DNA of 17,237 nt from DASVLX01 sp035552275 (GTDB lineage Bacteria; Actinomycetota; Actinomycetes; Mycobacteriales; Pseudonocardiaceae), in assembly GCA_035552275.1 (NCBI GenBank), contig DASZLR010000275.1, positions 1 to 17,237 on the forward strand, read 5' to 3'. Every line of letters starts with the position of its first letter. The stretch's first letter is position 1. The notes below the pieces were generated by a model. It worked only from the letters and a program-made list of their open reading frames with translations, had not been told where the DNA came from and ran no database searches. Positions 10,821 through 17,237 of this stretch are shown here, one piece after another. Both the position numbers and the translations under genes were made by a program.

Positions 10821-10846
10821 AAAAAGCCCCCGCACACGCAGGGGCT
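10821..10846 (-). terminator. Intrinsic terminator (attenuator) in the leuS leader
   Basis: Read leftward, AGCCCCTGC and GCGGGGGCT form a stem of about 9 bp with one wobble and a short loop, immediately followed by TTTTT (10825-10821). It sits between the leader peptide and the leuS ATG (69 nt further on), so it can only act as a premature terminator for leuS. Confidence 0.85.
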
Positions 10847-10876
10847 GCCGCACTGACCTGGTGGTCAGCGCAGCCC
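10842..10876 (-). promoter_or_regulatory. Candidate antiterminator hairpin of the leuS attenuator
   Basis: The arms 10863-10871 and 10850-10858 pair over 9 bp (one G-T) around a 4-nt loop. Beyond a 3-nt bulge (10847-10849), GGGCT (10876-10872) can pair with AGCCC (10846-10842). The latter is the 5' arm of the terminator, so this extended hairpin and the terminator exclude each other. The leader-peptide stop (10867-10865) lies inside the hairpin, so a ribosome finishing the peptide would open it. Confidence 0.65.
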
Positions 10877-10906
10877 GATAAGAAGGAGGCCAGCGCCTTG
10901 CCGCAC
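10865..10906 (-). CDS. leuS leader peptide (13 aa, Leu-Leu-Leu)
   Basis: A GTG-started ORF of 13 codons reads MRQGAGLLLIGLR and then TGA. Four of 13 residues are Leu; three are consecutive (CTC CTT CTT, 10888-10880) and use codons that are not the preferred CTG. A TAG in frame lies just upstream, so the GTG is the only start. There is no Shine-Dalgarno, but a -10 box lies exactly 6 nt upstream, consistent with leaderless translation. Leucine shortage should stall ribosomes at the Leu codons and favour the antiterminator, allowing leuS transcription. Classical attenuators have been predicted upstream of leuS in some Streptomyces. Confidence 0.75.
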   Translation of the reverse strand: MRQGAGLLLIGLR

Positions 10907-10912
10907 GGCCGC

Positions 10913-10940
10913 ATGCTACCGCACCAGCCGATCGTGTCCC
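10913..10940 (-). promoter_or_regulatory. Probable promoter of the leuS leader (leaderless transcript)
   Basis: Read leftward, GGGACA (10940-10935), a 16-nt spacer and TAGCAT (10918-10913) form a sigma-70-like pair. The -10 fits TAnnnT and ends 6 nt before the GTG at 10906, so the first transcribed base would be the start codon of the leader peptide. Confidence 0.55.
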
Positions 10941-11412
10941 GGCCCAGCGGGGCGCGACCGAGGCCAATCGGACGGATGGGACATCGGGGCTGATCCAACC
11001 CCGGCGGGGCGGACTGCCGGCGGGTGTGGTCACCCCCGGTTACTGAAGGGCCGGACGCAGCCCGAAGAAGAGCAGTCCTCGATAACCGGCTTGGCCCAAC
11101 GGCCGGCCGTCTCGCGCGCGTCGGGACGCGCTGTGACCGCGATTTTGCGTGGTCCGTCATTCAACTGAGTGAGTGGTGTGGGAACCCCTTGCCCAGAGTG
11201 TCGAGATCGTGGGAGTCTCCCAATACGCCAGGACGCCAGAAAGTACCGGCGGAAGGAGTGGTACGTCGCCGGAATTGAATAAGACGGGCCGACCAGGGCT
11301 GACCAGACCTTTTGCCGCTCGCCGTCGAGTGGCCCTCATTTCGTATATCAATTTTCAGTAGGCGACCCCTCCTTTTTCTTTTGTGTAGTGTCATGGATTG
11401 GTGGTGTGGGCT
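10941..11412. other. Intergenic region between leuS leader and encapsulin operon
   Basis: About 470 bp without a convincing gene. Small ORFs on both strands lack recognisable domains. It holds a 13-nt palindrome (TGGGAG-T-CTCCCA, 11210-11222) and a hairpin CCGGCG/CGCCGG (11246-11251, 11267-11272) with AAGGAG in its loop. An AT-rich patch (about 11335-11385) just upstream of the encapsulin operon is likely its promoter region. Confidence 0.5.
11362..11391 (+). promoter_or_regulatory. Candidate promoter of the encapsulin operon
   Basis: TAGTGT (11386-11391) fits the TAnnnT -10 pattern. GCGACC (11362-11367), 18 nt upstream, is a weak -35. The spacer is T/C-rich. Transcription would begin near 11398, about 15 nt before the GTG of the first shell gene. 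Confidence 0.3.
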
Positions 11413-12828
11413 GTGACGACGACGGAGTCGAGTACCGGTGCCGAGGAGACGCAGAGTCAACTGAGCCTGGGCACGGCGGCTGCGCGGAACTTGGCGACGA
11501 CGACCAAGACCGAGCCGCAGATGCAGGGAATCACTTCCCGCTGGTTGTTGAAGATCCTGCCCTGGGTTCAGGTGTCCGGCGGCGTCTACCGGGTGAACCG
11601 GCGGCTCGCTTACACGCTCGGCGACGGACGAATCGAATTCGACACGACCGGCGCCCAGGTGCGGGTCATTCCACAGGAGCTGACCGAGCTGCCGGCGTTC
11701 CGCGGTTTTGCCGACGTCGGCGTGCTCGGCGAGCTGGCCAGCCGGTTCGAACAGCGGGAGTTCGAGCCCGGCGATGTGGTGGTGGAAGCCGGCCGTCCGG
11801 CGGACCAGGTGTTTCTCATCGCGCACGGCAAGCTGAACAAGATCGGCGCGGGAAAATACGGCGACCGGGCCGTGTTGGGTGTGCTGGCCGACGGCGAGTA
11901 TTTCGGCGACCAGGTTCTCGTCGGCGCGGACAGCACCTGGGAGTTCACTGTCCAGGCGGTCACCACTGCCACCGTGCTCGCCCTGCCGCGAGACGCGTAT
12001 CAGCAGGTCGTGGACCAGTCCGAGGCGCTGCGGAGCTACGTCGCGCAACTGGCCACCAGCAACGGCCATCCGCGCAACGAACACGGCGAGATCGCCGTCC
12101 AAGTGGCGTCCGGACACGAGGGCGAACCGGAACTGCCCGGCACCTTCGTGGAATACGAGGCCGCTCCGCGTGAATACGAGCTGAGCGTCGCGCAAACGGT
12201 GCTTCGGGTGCACTCCAGGGTCGCGGACCTGTTCAACGAGCCGATGGACCAGGTCGAACAGCAGTTGCGGCTGACCATTGAGTCGCTGCGTGAGCGCCAG
12301 GAACACGAGCTGGTCAACAATCCGGACTTCGGTCTGCTCAACAACGCCGATTTCCGCCAGCGCATCCACACCCGCAGCGGCCCGCCGACCCCCGATGACC
12401 TGGACGAACTGCTCGCCACTGTGTGGAAGGAGCCGTCATATTTCCTCGCCCATCCGCGCGCGATCGCCGCGTTCGGCCGGGAGTGCAGCCGGCGCGGAAT
12501 CTACCCGAGCGGTATTGACATCGGCGGCCACCAGATTCCGGCCTGGCGTGGTATTCCGTTGTTGCCGTGCAACAAGATTCCGGTCAACGGCGGCCACACC
12601 ACCTCCATTATGCTGCTACGCACCGGCGAGGCGAATCAGGGCATTGTCGGCCTGCACCAAGTCGGCCTTCCGGATGAATACCAGCCTGGCCTGTCCGTCC
12701 GGTTCATGGGCATCAACAGCCAAGCGGTGATCTCCTATCTGGTCAGCGCCTATTACTCGGCCGCGGTGCTCGTTCCGGACGCGCTCGGCATCCTGGAAAA
12801 CGTGGAAGTCGCTCGTTCACACGACTGA
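11413..12828 (+). CDS. Family 2B encapsulin nanocompartment shell protein, copy 1
   Basis: The 471-aa product is related to the EshA-type family 2B encapsulin shells, which self-assemble into HK97-fold protein nanocompartments. Order of parts: disordered N-terminus (1-17); N-arm (SLGTAAARNLATTTKT, 18-33); RWLLKILPW and VYRVNRRLAY (43-67); a cyclic-nucleotide-binding-like domain (about 100-205; FLIAHGKL, VLADGEYFGD); a linker; then the shell core (about 245-465; PREYELSVAQTVLRVHSRV, HPRAIAAFGREC, PGLSVRFMGI, AAVLVPDALG). The phosphate-binding cassette lacks the usual Pro-Arg. The GTG at 11413 is chosen over upstream TTG/GTG codons because it aligns with copy 2. It is 29 nt ahead of the polyprenyl transferase gene. 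The family call is by recognition; ligand binding is untested. Confidence 0.93.
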   Translation: MTTTESSTGAEETQSQLSLGTAAARNLATTTKTEPQMQGITSRWLLKILPWVQVSGGVYRVNRRLAYTLGDGRIEFDTTGAQVRVIPQELTELPAFRGFADVGVLGELASRFEQREFEPGDVVVEAGRPADQVFLIAHGKLNKIGAGKYGDRAVLGVLADGEYFGDQVLVGADSTWEFTVQAVTTATVLALPRDAYQQVVDQSEALRSYVAQLATSNGHPRNEHGEIAVQVASGHEGEPELPGTFVEYEAAPREYELSVAQTVLRVHSRVADLFNEPMDQVEQQLRLTIESLRERQEHELVNNPDFGLLNNADFRQRIHTRSGPPTPDDLDELLATVWKEPSYFLAHPRAIAAFGRECSRRGIYPSGIDIGGHQIPAWRGIPLLPCNKIPVNGGHTTSIMLLRTGEANQGIVGLHQVGLPDEYQPGLSVRFMGINSQAVISYLVSAYYSAAVLVPDALGILENVEVARSHD

Positions 12829-12857
12829 CCGAAAAGGCCACATGAAGGAGGTGACAG

Positions 12858-13859
12858 GTGGCCGAGCGCACGACGACCCAGCCGCGTGGCGACGCCCGGG
12901 CGGTCGCGGACGCCTCGCTGCGTGCGATCGTGGCCGCTGGACATCCGTACTCGGCGCGGGTCGCCGCCTATCACATGGGCTGGGCGGACGCCGACGGAAC
13001 ACCGACTACCGCCAACAGCGGCAAGGGTGTTCGGCCGGCGTTGGCCCTGCTCTCGGCGCGGCTGGCCGGAGCTGAGGCCGAGGTCGGCGTGCCGGGGGCG
13101 GTCGCCGTCGAGCTGGTGCACAACTTCTCGCTGCTGCACGACGACGTGCTGGACGAGGACGTGCTGCGCCGCGGCCGGCCCACCGCGTGGACGGTATTCG
13201 GGGTGGGCGCGGCGGTGCTGGCCGGCGACGCCCTGCTCAACGCGGCCATCGAGGTGGTGTCCGCGCACCACGCCGCTACCCGGCGGATGGTGGACGCCGT
13301 TGACGGGCTGATCGTCGGCCAGTGTCGGGACCTGGCCTTCGAGACCCGCGACGACGTGTCCATTGTGGAGTATCTGGAAATGGCCGCCGGCAAGACCGGC
13401 GCGCTGTTCGGCTGCGCGGCCAGCGTGGGCGCGGTGCTCGCCGACGCTCCCGCGCACGTGGTCGACGCCCTGGAAACCTTCGGCCGGTGTCTGGGGATCG
13501 CCTTCCAGGCGGTGGACGACCTGCTCGGCATCTGGGGCTCGCCCTCGGTGACGGCCAAGTCGAACCGCAGCGATCTGCGGCGGGGCAAGAAGACCCTGCC
13601 GGTGCTGGCCGCGCTGCGCTCGACCCATCCGGCGGTGCCGGAACTGGCCGCGCTGCTGCGTCGCCGCGATCTCGGCGACGCGGACCTGGACCGGGCCGCC
13701 GAGCTGGTCGAGCTCACCGGCGGCCGGTCGTTCACCAGCACGGTGGCCGACCGGCGGTTGGCCGAGGCGATCACCGCCCTGGACGACATCGACCCGGACC
13801 CGGCCGTTCGGGCGGAGACGGTGGCGCTGGCCACCACCCTCGTCAACCGCGACAGGTAA
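12858..13859 (+). CDS. Polyprenyl transferase, probable family 2 encapsulin cargo/partner
   Basis: This 333-aa isoprenyl diphosphate synthase (trans-prenyltransferase fold) elongates prenyl diphosphates from IPP and an allylic primer. The substrate-entry lysine/arginine motif is GKGVRP (55-60). The first Asp-rich motif is HDDVLDED (DDxxD at 95-99), followed by RRGRPT. The second is VDDLLGIWG (220-227), i.e. DDxxG rather than DDxxD, then DLRRGKKTLPV (239-249). The start is the GTG at 12858, 6 nt after a perfect AAGGAGG (12845-12851). Genes of this kind accompany family 2B shells and are annotated as cargo. The N-terminal extension here is only about 12 residues, so a long disordered targeting domain is absent. 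Product chain length cannot be read. Confidence 0.93.
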   Translation: MAERTTTQPRGDARAVADASLRAIVAAGHPYSARVAAYHMGWADADGTPTTANSGKGVRPALALLSARLAGAEAEVGVPGAVAVELVHNFSLLHDDVLDEDVLRRGRPTAWTVFGVGAAVLAGDALLNAAIEVVSAHHAATRRMVDAVDGLIVGQCRDLAFETRDDVSIVEYLEMAAGKTGALFGCAASVGAVLADAPAHVVDALETFGRCLGIAFQAVDDLLGIWGSPSVTAKSNRSDLRRGKKTLPVLAALRSTHPAVPELAALLRRRDLGDADLDRAAELVELTGGRSFTSTVADRRLAEAITALDDIDPDPAVRAETVALATTLVNRDR

Positions 13860-13887
13860 CGCACGACAAGCGATTGGTGGATACCGC

Positions 13888-15300
13888 GTGACAACGACCG
13901 AGCAGCCGACCGAGCAGCCGATCGAGCAGAGCCCACAGCCGCTGAGCCTGGGCACGCAGGCCGCGCGCAACCTGGCGACCACGACCAAAACCGCCCCGCA
14001 GATGCAGGGCATCACCCCGCGCTGGCTGCTGCGGGTGCTGCCCTGGGAGGACGTGCCCGGCGCGGTGTACCGGGTGAACCGCCGGCTGGCCTACGAGGTC
14101 GGCGGCGGCCGGGTGAGCTTCGCGGCGGTCGGCGACCAGCTCCAGATCGTCCCGCCCAGCCTCGCCGAACTGCCCGCGCTGCGCGGATTCGAGGACGTCG
14201 GCGTGCTGGCCGAGTTGTCGAACCTGTTCCAGCAGCGGCAATTCGCGGCCGGCGAGGTGATCGCGGCGGCCGGCAGTCCGGCCGACGAGTTGTTCGTGAT
14301 CGCCTTCGGCAAGGTGAACACCATCGGCCAGGGCAAGTACGGCGACCGCGTCACGCTGGGCGTGCTCGCCGATGGCGAGTACTTCGGCGATCAGGCGTTG
14401 GCCGGGCCGGAAAGCGCCTGGCCGCACACGATCCAGGCGGTGACGGCGGGCACCGTGCTGGCGTTGCCGCGCGGCGAGTATCACCGGATCGTGGAGCGGT
14501 CGGAATCGCTGCGGACGTTCCTCGCCCAGCGCGCGGCCAGCAACGGCGGCCTGGCGCGCAACAAGCACGGCGAGGCGGACATCGATCTCGCCGCCGGCCA
14601 CGAGGGCGAGATCGAGCTGCCCGGCACCTTCGCCGCGTACGAGGCCAGCCCGCGCGAATACGAGCTGAGCGTGGCGCAGACCGTGCTGCGGGTGCACACC
14701 CGGGTCGCGGACCTTTACAACGGGCCGATGGACCAGATCGAGCAGCAGTTGCGGCTGACCATCGAGTCGCTGCGCGAGCGCCAGGAACACGAACTGGTGA
14801 ACAACACCGATTTCGGCCTGTTGCACAACGTCGATCCCCGGCAGCGCATCCACACGCACAGCGGCCCGCCGACGCCGGACGACCTGGACACCCTGCTGTC
14901 CCGCCGACGCAAGTCGCGGTTGTTCCTCGCCCATCCGCGCGCCATCGCCGCGTTCGGCCGGGAGTGCAACCAGCGCGGCATCTACTCGGGGACCACCGAG
15001 GTAGCCGGGCGGCAGGTGCCGGCCTGGCGGGGCGTGCCGGTGCTGCCGTGCGACAAGATTCCGGTCACCGACGACCAGACGACCTCGATCATCGTGCTGC
15101 GCACCGGAAAGGACGACCAGGGCGTGGTCGGTCTACAACAGACCGGAATCCCGGACGAGTACCAGCCGGGGCTCTCGGTGCGGTTCCGCGGCATCGACGA
15201 GCGCGCGGTGCTGTCCTATCAGGTCAGCACCTACTTCTCGGCGGCCGTGCTGGTGCCCGACGCGCTCGGTGTGCTGGAGAATGTCGAGATTGGACGGTGA
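13888..15300 (+). CDS. Family 2B encapsulin nanocompartment shell protein, copy 2
   Basis: The 470-aa product is a paralogue of the first shell protein along its entire length. It has the same N-arm (SLGTQAARNLATTTKT, 20-35), a cyclic-nucleotide-binding-like domain (about 101-206; FVIAFGKV, VLADGEYFGD) and a shell core (about 247-468). The N-terminus carries TEQPTEQPIEQ, a short repeat absent from copy 1. The core blocks PREYELSVAQTVLRVH, RLTIESLRERQEHELVNN and HPRAIAAFGREC are nearly identical. The stretch around 335-346 differs (LLSRRRKSRLFL against LLATVWKEPSYFL). It starts at a GTG 28 nt after the transferase stop. Two shells in one operon suggest a mixed, two-component capsid. It ends 6 nt before a convergent gene. 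Confidence 0.93.
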   Translation: MTTTEQPTEQPIEQSPQPLSLGTQAARNLATTTKTAPQMQGITPRWLLRVLPWEDVPGAVYRVNRRLAYEVGGGRVSFAAVGDQLQIVPPSLAELPALRGFEDVGVLAELSNLFQQRQFAAGEVIAAAGSPADELFVIAFGKVNTIGQGKYGDRVTLGVLADGEYFGDQALAGPESAWPHTIQAVTAGTVLALPRGEYHRIVERSESLRTFLAQRAASNGGLARNKHGEADIDLAAGHEGEIELPGTFAAYEASPREYELSVAQTVLRVHTRVADLYNGPMDQIEQQLRLTIESLRERQEHELVNNTDFGLLHNVDPRQRIHTHSGPPTPDDLDTLLSRRRKSRLFLAHPRAIAAFGRECNQRGIYSGTTEVAGRQVPAWRGVPVLPCDKIPVTDDQTTSIIVLRTGKDDQGVVGLQQTGIPDEYQPGLSVRFRGIDERAVLSYQVSTYFSAAVLVPDALGVLENVEIGR

Positions 15301-15306
15301 CCGGCG

Positions 15307-16263
15307 TCAGTTCACCCGATCCCAGTACGGCGGACCAGCCGGATTGACGTCATACAGGGGCTGGTTCGGGCCGTAGGCGGCGATTTGGTGGGTGCCGAAC
15401 CGGAGGTCCGCCTGGTTGACGCCGACGGCCATGCGCATCGAGCCGTGCCAGGTGTCCAGTGCGTTCGGGCCGGGCTCGACCAGGATTTCCACCGTGATGT
15501 TGTCGCCCTGGGTGGCGTTGATCGAGAAACCGTCGGTGCCGACGCAGGCGGTGGGGCAGGTGTACCGCATCGTCGGCGGATTCGTGCTCAGATCCGCCGT
15601 GATCGCGTAGGTCAGGTCCATGCCGCCGGCACAACTGAGCACGTCGCCATCGGGAGCCGGTCGCGCCGCGTCGCGCACGAAGTCGACGTTCCGCACGTTG
15701 ACGATGACATCCTGTCGCACCAGGAGGTTGACGGTGATGTGGTAGGTGCCGGCGGCCACCGCGTTGTCCGCCTGCCATCGCTGCCACGCCGGGGCTTGGG
15801 CGTCCGTGCCGTCGCAGGGCGGAACTGTGGTGATGTCGGTGGGCTGCCGGGTCACGTAGCTCGCCGTCCCGTCAAGCGAGACCGAGCAGACCGCGAAGGG
15901 CGCGAGTTGGTCGCACGAAGGGTATGCGTCCGCAACTGATGGCGTCGATGACGATGGCGACGTCGGCGCGGGTGAGGCTGGCGCGGGCGGCGAGGTCGGC
16001 GCGGATGACGACGGCGGAGACGGCGCGGATGACGACGGCGCGGACGGGGTCGGCGAAGTCACCAGGGTGGAGATCGAGTGCACCGCTCCGGGGCCGAAAT
16101 AGGAAATAGCCCACGTCACCAGCGCCACGATCACCGGAATTCCCAGCAACGGCCACAGGTTGCGCTGTTTCCGACCGCCCGGCTCACCATTGGGGCGACC
16201 GGGCCGCAGCGGCGGATCACCCAGGGTCCGTGATAAGCGGGGACGTCGTGCGTGCATGAACAT
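15307..16263 (-). CDS. Membrane-anchored Ser/Pro-rich extracytoplasmic protein of unknown function
   Basis: The 318-aa product has a basic cytoplasmic N-terminus (1-36), one membrane segment (about 37-57), a low-complexity Ser/Pro/Ala/Thr linker (about 68-109) and an extracytoplasmic domain of about 200 residues. The outer domain has seven Cys in the order SCD, VCS, PCD, SCA, TCP-x-AC, suggesting disulfides. It ends DVNPAGPPYWDRVN. No family was recognised. The ATG at 16263 is used; a GTG just before it and an ATG at 16257 are alternatives. The gene converges on the encapsulin operon with 6 nt between stops. A role with the encapsulin is not implied. Confidence 0.75.
   Translation of the reverse strand: MFMHARRPRLSRTLGDPPLRPGRPNGEPGGRKQRNLWPLLGIPVIVALVTWAISYFGPGAVHSISTLVTSPTPSAPSSSAPSPPSSSAPTSPPAPASPAPTSPSSSTPSVADAYPSCDQLAPFAVCSVSLDGTASYVTRQPTDITTVPPCDGTDAQAPAWQRWQADNAVAAGTYHITVNLLVRQDVIVNVRNVDFVRDAARPAPDGDVLSCAGGMDLTYAITADLSTNPPTMRYTCPTACVGTDGFSINATQGDNITVEILVEPGPNALDTWHGSMRMAVGVNQADLRFGTHQIAAYGPNQPLYDVNPAGPPYWDRVN
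15998..16040. repeat. Short tandem repeat in the Ser/Pro linker
   Basis: GGCGCGGATGACGACGGCG occurs at 15998-16016 and again at 16022-16040 (24-bp period), with looser copies to either side. It encodes the Ser/Ala/Pro-rich linker of the membrane-anchored protein, so repeat slippage would change linker length without breaking the frame. Confidence 0.7.
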
Positions 16264-16407
16264 CACCCGTTTCCAACGACCGCAGGACCGGCGACCAGCA
16301 TAGTGAACAGTGTTTGCCGGCGTCCAGGTTTCGCGCTAGTCCTGGTGATGGTGTTGCGCGCCAATCACGACGCCTACTGTAGACCTCGACTGAGTCTATG
16401 CCTGCTG

Positions 16408-17076
16408 TCAAACGAGACCCTGATGGCCGCCTTGGCGTCGCCACTTGGTCGCGGTCGCGTCGATGTCCGCGATGAGCGCCTGCCAGCTCCTCAACTTAGC
16501 GATCGGGCCGTGCGGATCGAGTCGTTCGAGGAGCTGTTTACGGTGGTTGGAGAATCGCTTCTCGAAATCTTTGCGACGACGTCCCGTTGCGTCTGCGGCC
16601 AGTAGTAGGATGTCGCTGAGGATCTTCTTCGGATTGGACCGGGATTCGACTTCGTGGGGTTTAGGGAGGCAAAGGTCTATTCTGCTACGAGGATTGCCGG
16701 CGACCTCTCGAATTGCTGACTCATCGAGCAGTAGCCACGCCTCAGTCATGCGGACGGGGATCACCGGAAGAACGTGGGACTAAACTCCAGAGCGCAGGGC
16801 GCCTTGTGCGATTTCATCCCTCCGCTTGTCCGCGCCGGCATTGTCGGAGTCCCGGTGCACGACGATCAGATCTGGATGGGGACGCATAAGTTGTGTCCCT
16901 GCGACGAGACGAGATGCGACGTCTTTCTTGACCTTCTCGGGCATGAGCGAGTAGTCAGGCTGGCTGAAGCGGATGGATATTTCTCGTTCGAGAAACAGAT
17001 CCTGGACGATGCGCGCGAGCGGGAGGTCAGATGGTCCTTCTGCGACAAAGAGTCCTGCGTACCAGCGGTTCGTCAT
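16408..17076 (-). pseudogene. DUF4276 (TOPRIM-like) protein gene interrupted by an in-frame amber stop
   Basis: Both halves lie in one frame. Residues 1-98 (from ATG 17076) carry LFVAEGPSD with Glu13 and HRDSDN with Asp76/Asp78, the layout of a TOPRIM-like acid triad. A TAG at 16782-16780 follows ALRSGV. The same frame then continues SHVLPVIPVRMTEAWLLLDE to a natural stop, 222 codons in all, about the usual family length. DUF4276 genes often sit next to ATPase genes in presumed defence or DNA-processing pairs. The ATG overlaps the upstream stop (ATGA). GC content is visibly lower than in neighbouring genes, hinting at transfer. The break may be a real nonsense mutation or a sequencing error. 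Confidence 0.82.
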
Positions 17077-17237
17077 CCGACCAGGCCCCAGGGCAGATGG
17101 AGTTGTGCCCCCGGCGGCGTCGCCAGGTACGCCATCACGTCGACTTCGGAAAATGTTCGTCGCGCCTCGGCCGCTCGCCAGGAATCGACGTAAGGCAGTA
17201 GCTGCAGCGCACGGGCGATCGGGCCGTTCGGTGTTCG
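17073..17237 (-). CDS. C-terminal end of an unidentified protein
   Basis: The frame is open from the window edge for 54 codons to a TGA at 17075-17073 that overlaps the DUF4276 ATG. The visible tail includes LQLLPYVDSWRAAEARRTF and ends HLPWGLVG. It matches no family I recognise. The overlap shows it was co-expressed with the DUF4276 gene; partners of that family are often ATPases, but this tail has no ATPase motif to confirm it. Confidence 0.6.
   Translation of the reverse strand, partial: RTPNGPIARALQLLPYVDSWRAAEARRTFSEVDVMAYLATPPGAQLHLPWGLVG

Noticed and set aside
10819..10914. Longer 31-aa leader ORF starting at ATG 10914 and running through the terminator
   Set aside because: It has few Leu codons and ends after the hairpins. 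The 13-aa GTG frame, with Leu-Leu-Leu, its stop in the hairpin and -10 spacing, fits an attenuator far better.
11255..11270. T-box-like GGAGTGGTAC core
   Set aside because: It lacks the full GGGTGGTACCGCG consensus, no specifier stem was found, and the gene downstream is not an amino-acid gene.

Overview
The window is high-GC DNA with the strong G/C third-position bias, frequent GTG starts and 4-nt start/stop overlaps of an actinomycete. Gene content (ECF sigma/anti-sigma pairs, family 2B encapsulin, lantibiotic-type ABC genes) fits Pseudonocardiales or a relative such as Amycolatopsis. That placement is inference; no rRNA or other phylogenetic marker is present.

Left part (1-3735): a YdcF/DUF218 membrane protein running off the left edge (minus), a gene-poor stretch of about 600 bp with one doubtful ORF, a two-gene plus-strand operon for a lantibiotic-immunity-type ABC exporter (permease then ATPase), and a convergent LuxR-type regulator (minus) that shares a long hairpin terminator with it. 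The regulator has a near-consensus sigma-70 promoter.

Centre (3903-8090, all minus): a six-gene, mostly 4-nt-overlapping operon. In transcription order: ECF sigma factor, zinc-finger transmembrane anti-sigma factor, two ABC-2-type membrane subunits, an ABC ATPase, and a DUF2511-like lipoprotein, closed by a strong hairpin. It looks like a self-contained envelope-signal/export module.

leuS block (8254-10940, minus): leucyl-tRNA synthetase preceded by what reads as a complete ribosome-mediated attenuator. This has a leaderless promoter, a 13-aa leader peptide with Leu-Leu-Leu, an antiterminator hairpin and an intrinsic terminator.

Right part (11413-15300, plus): the most interesting system, a three-gene operon encoding two different family 2B encapsulin shell proteins (HK97-type shell with an internal cyclic-nucleotide-binding-like domain) on either side of a polyprenyl transferase, the likely cargo or partner. 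No terpene cyclase or methyltransferase, the frequent partners of family 2B shells, is in the window. A convergent gene for a membrane-anchored Ser/Pro-rich surface protein follows at 6 nt. At the right edge (16408-17237, minus, lower GC) lies a two-gene unit: the tail of an unidentified gene and a DUF4276 (TOPRIM-like) gene interrupted by an in-frame amber stop.
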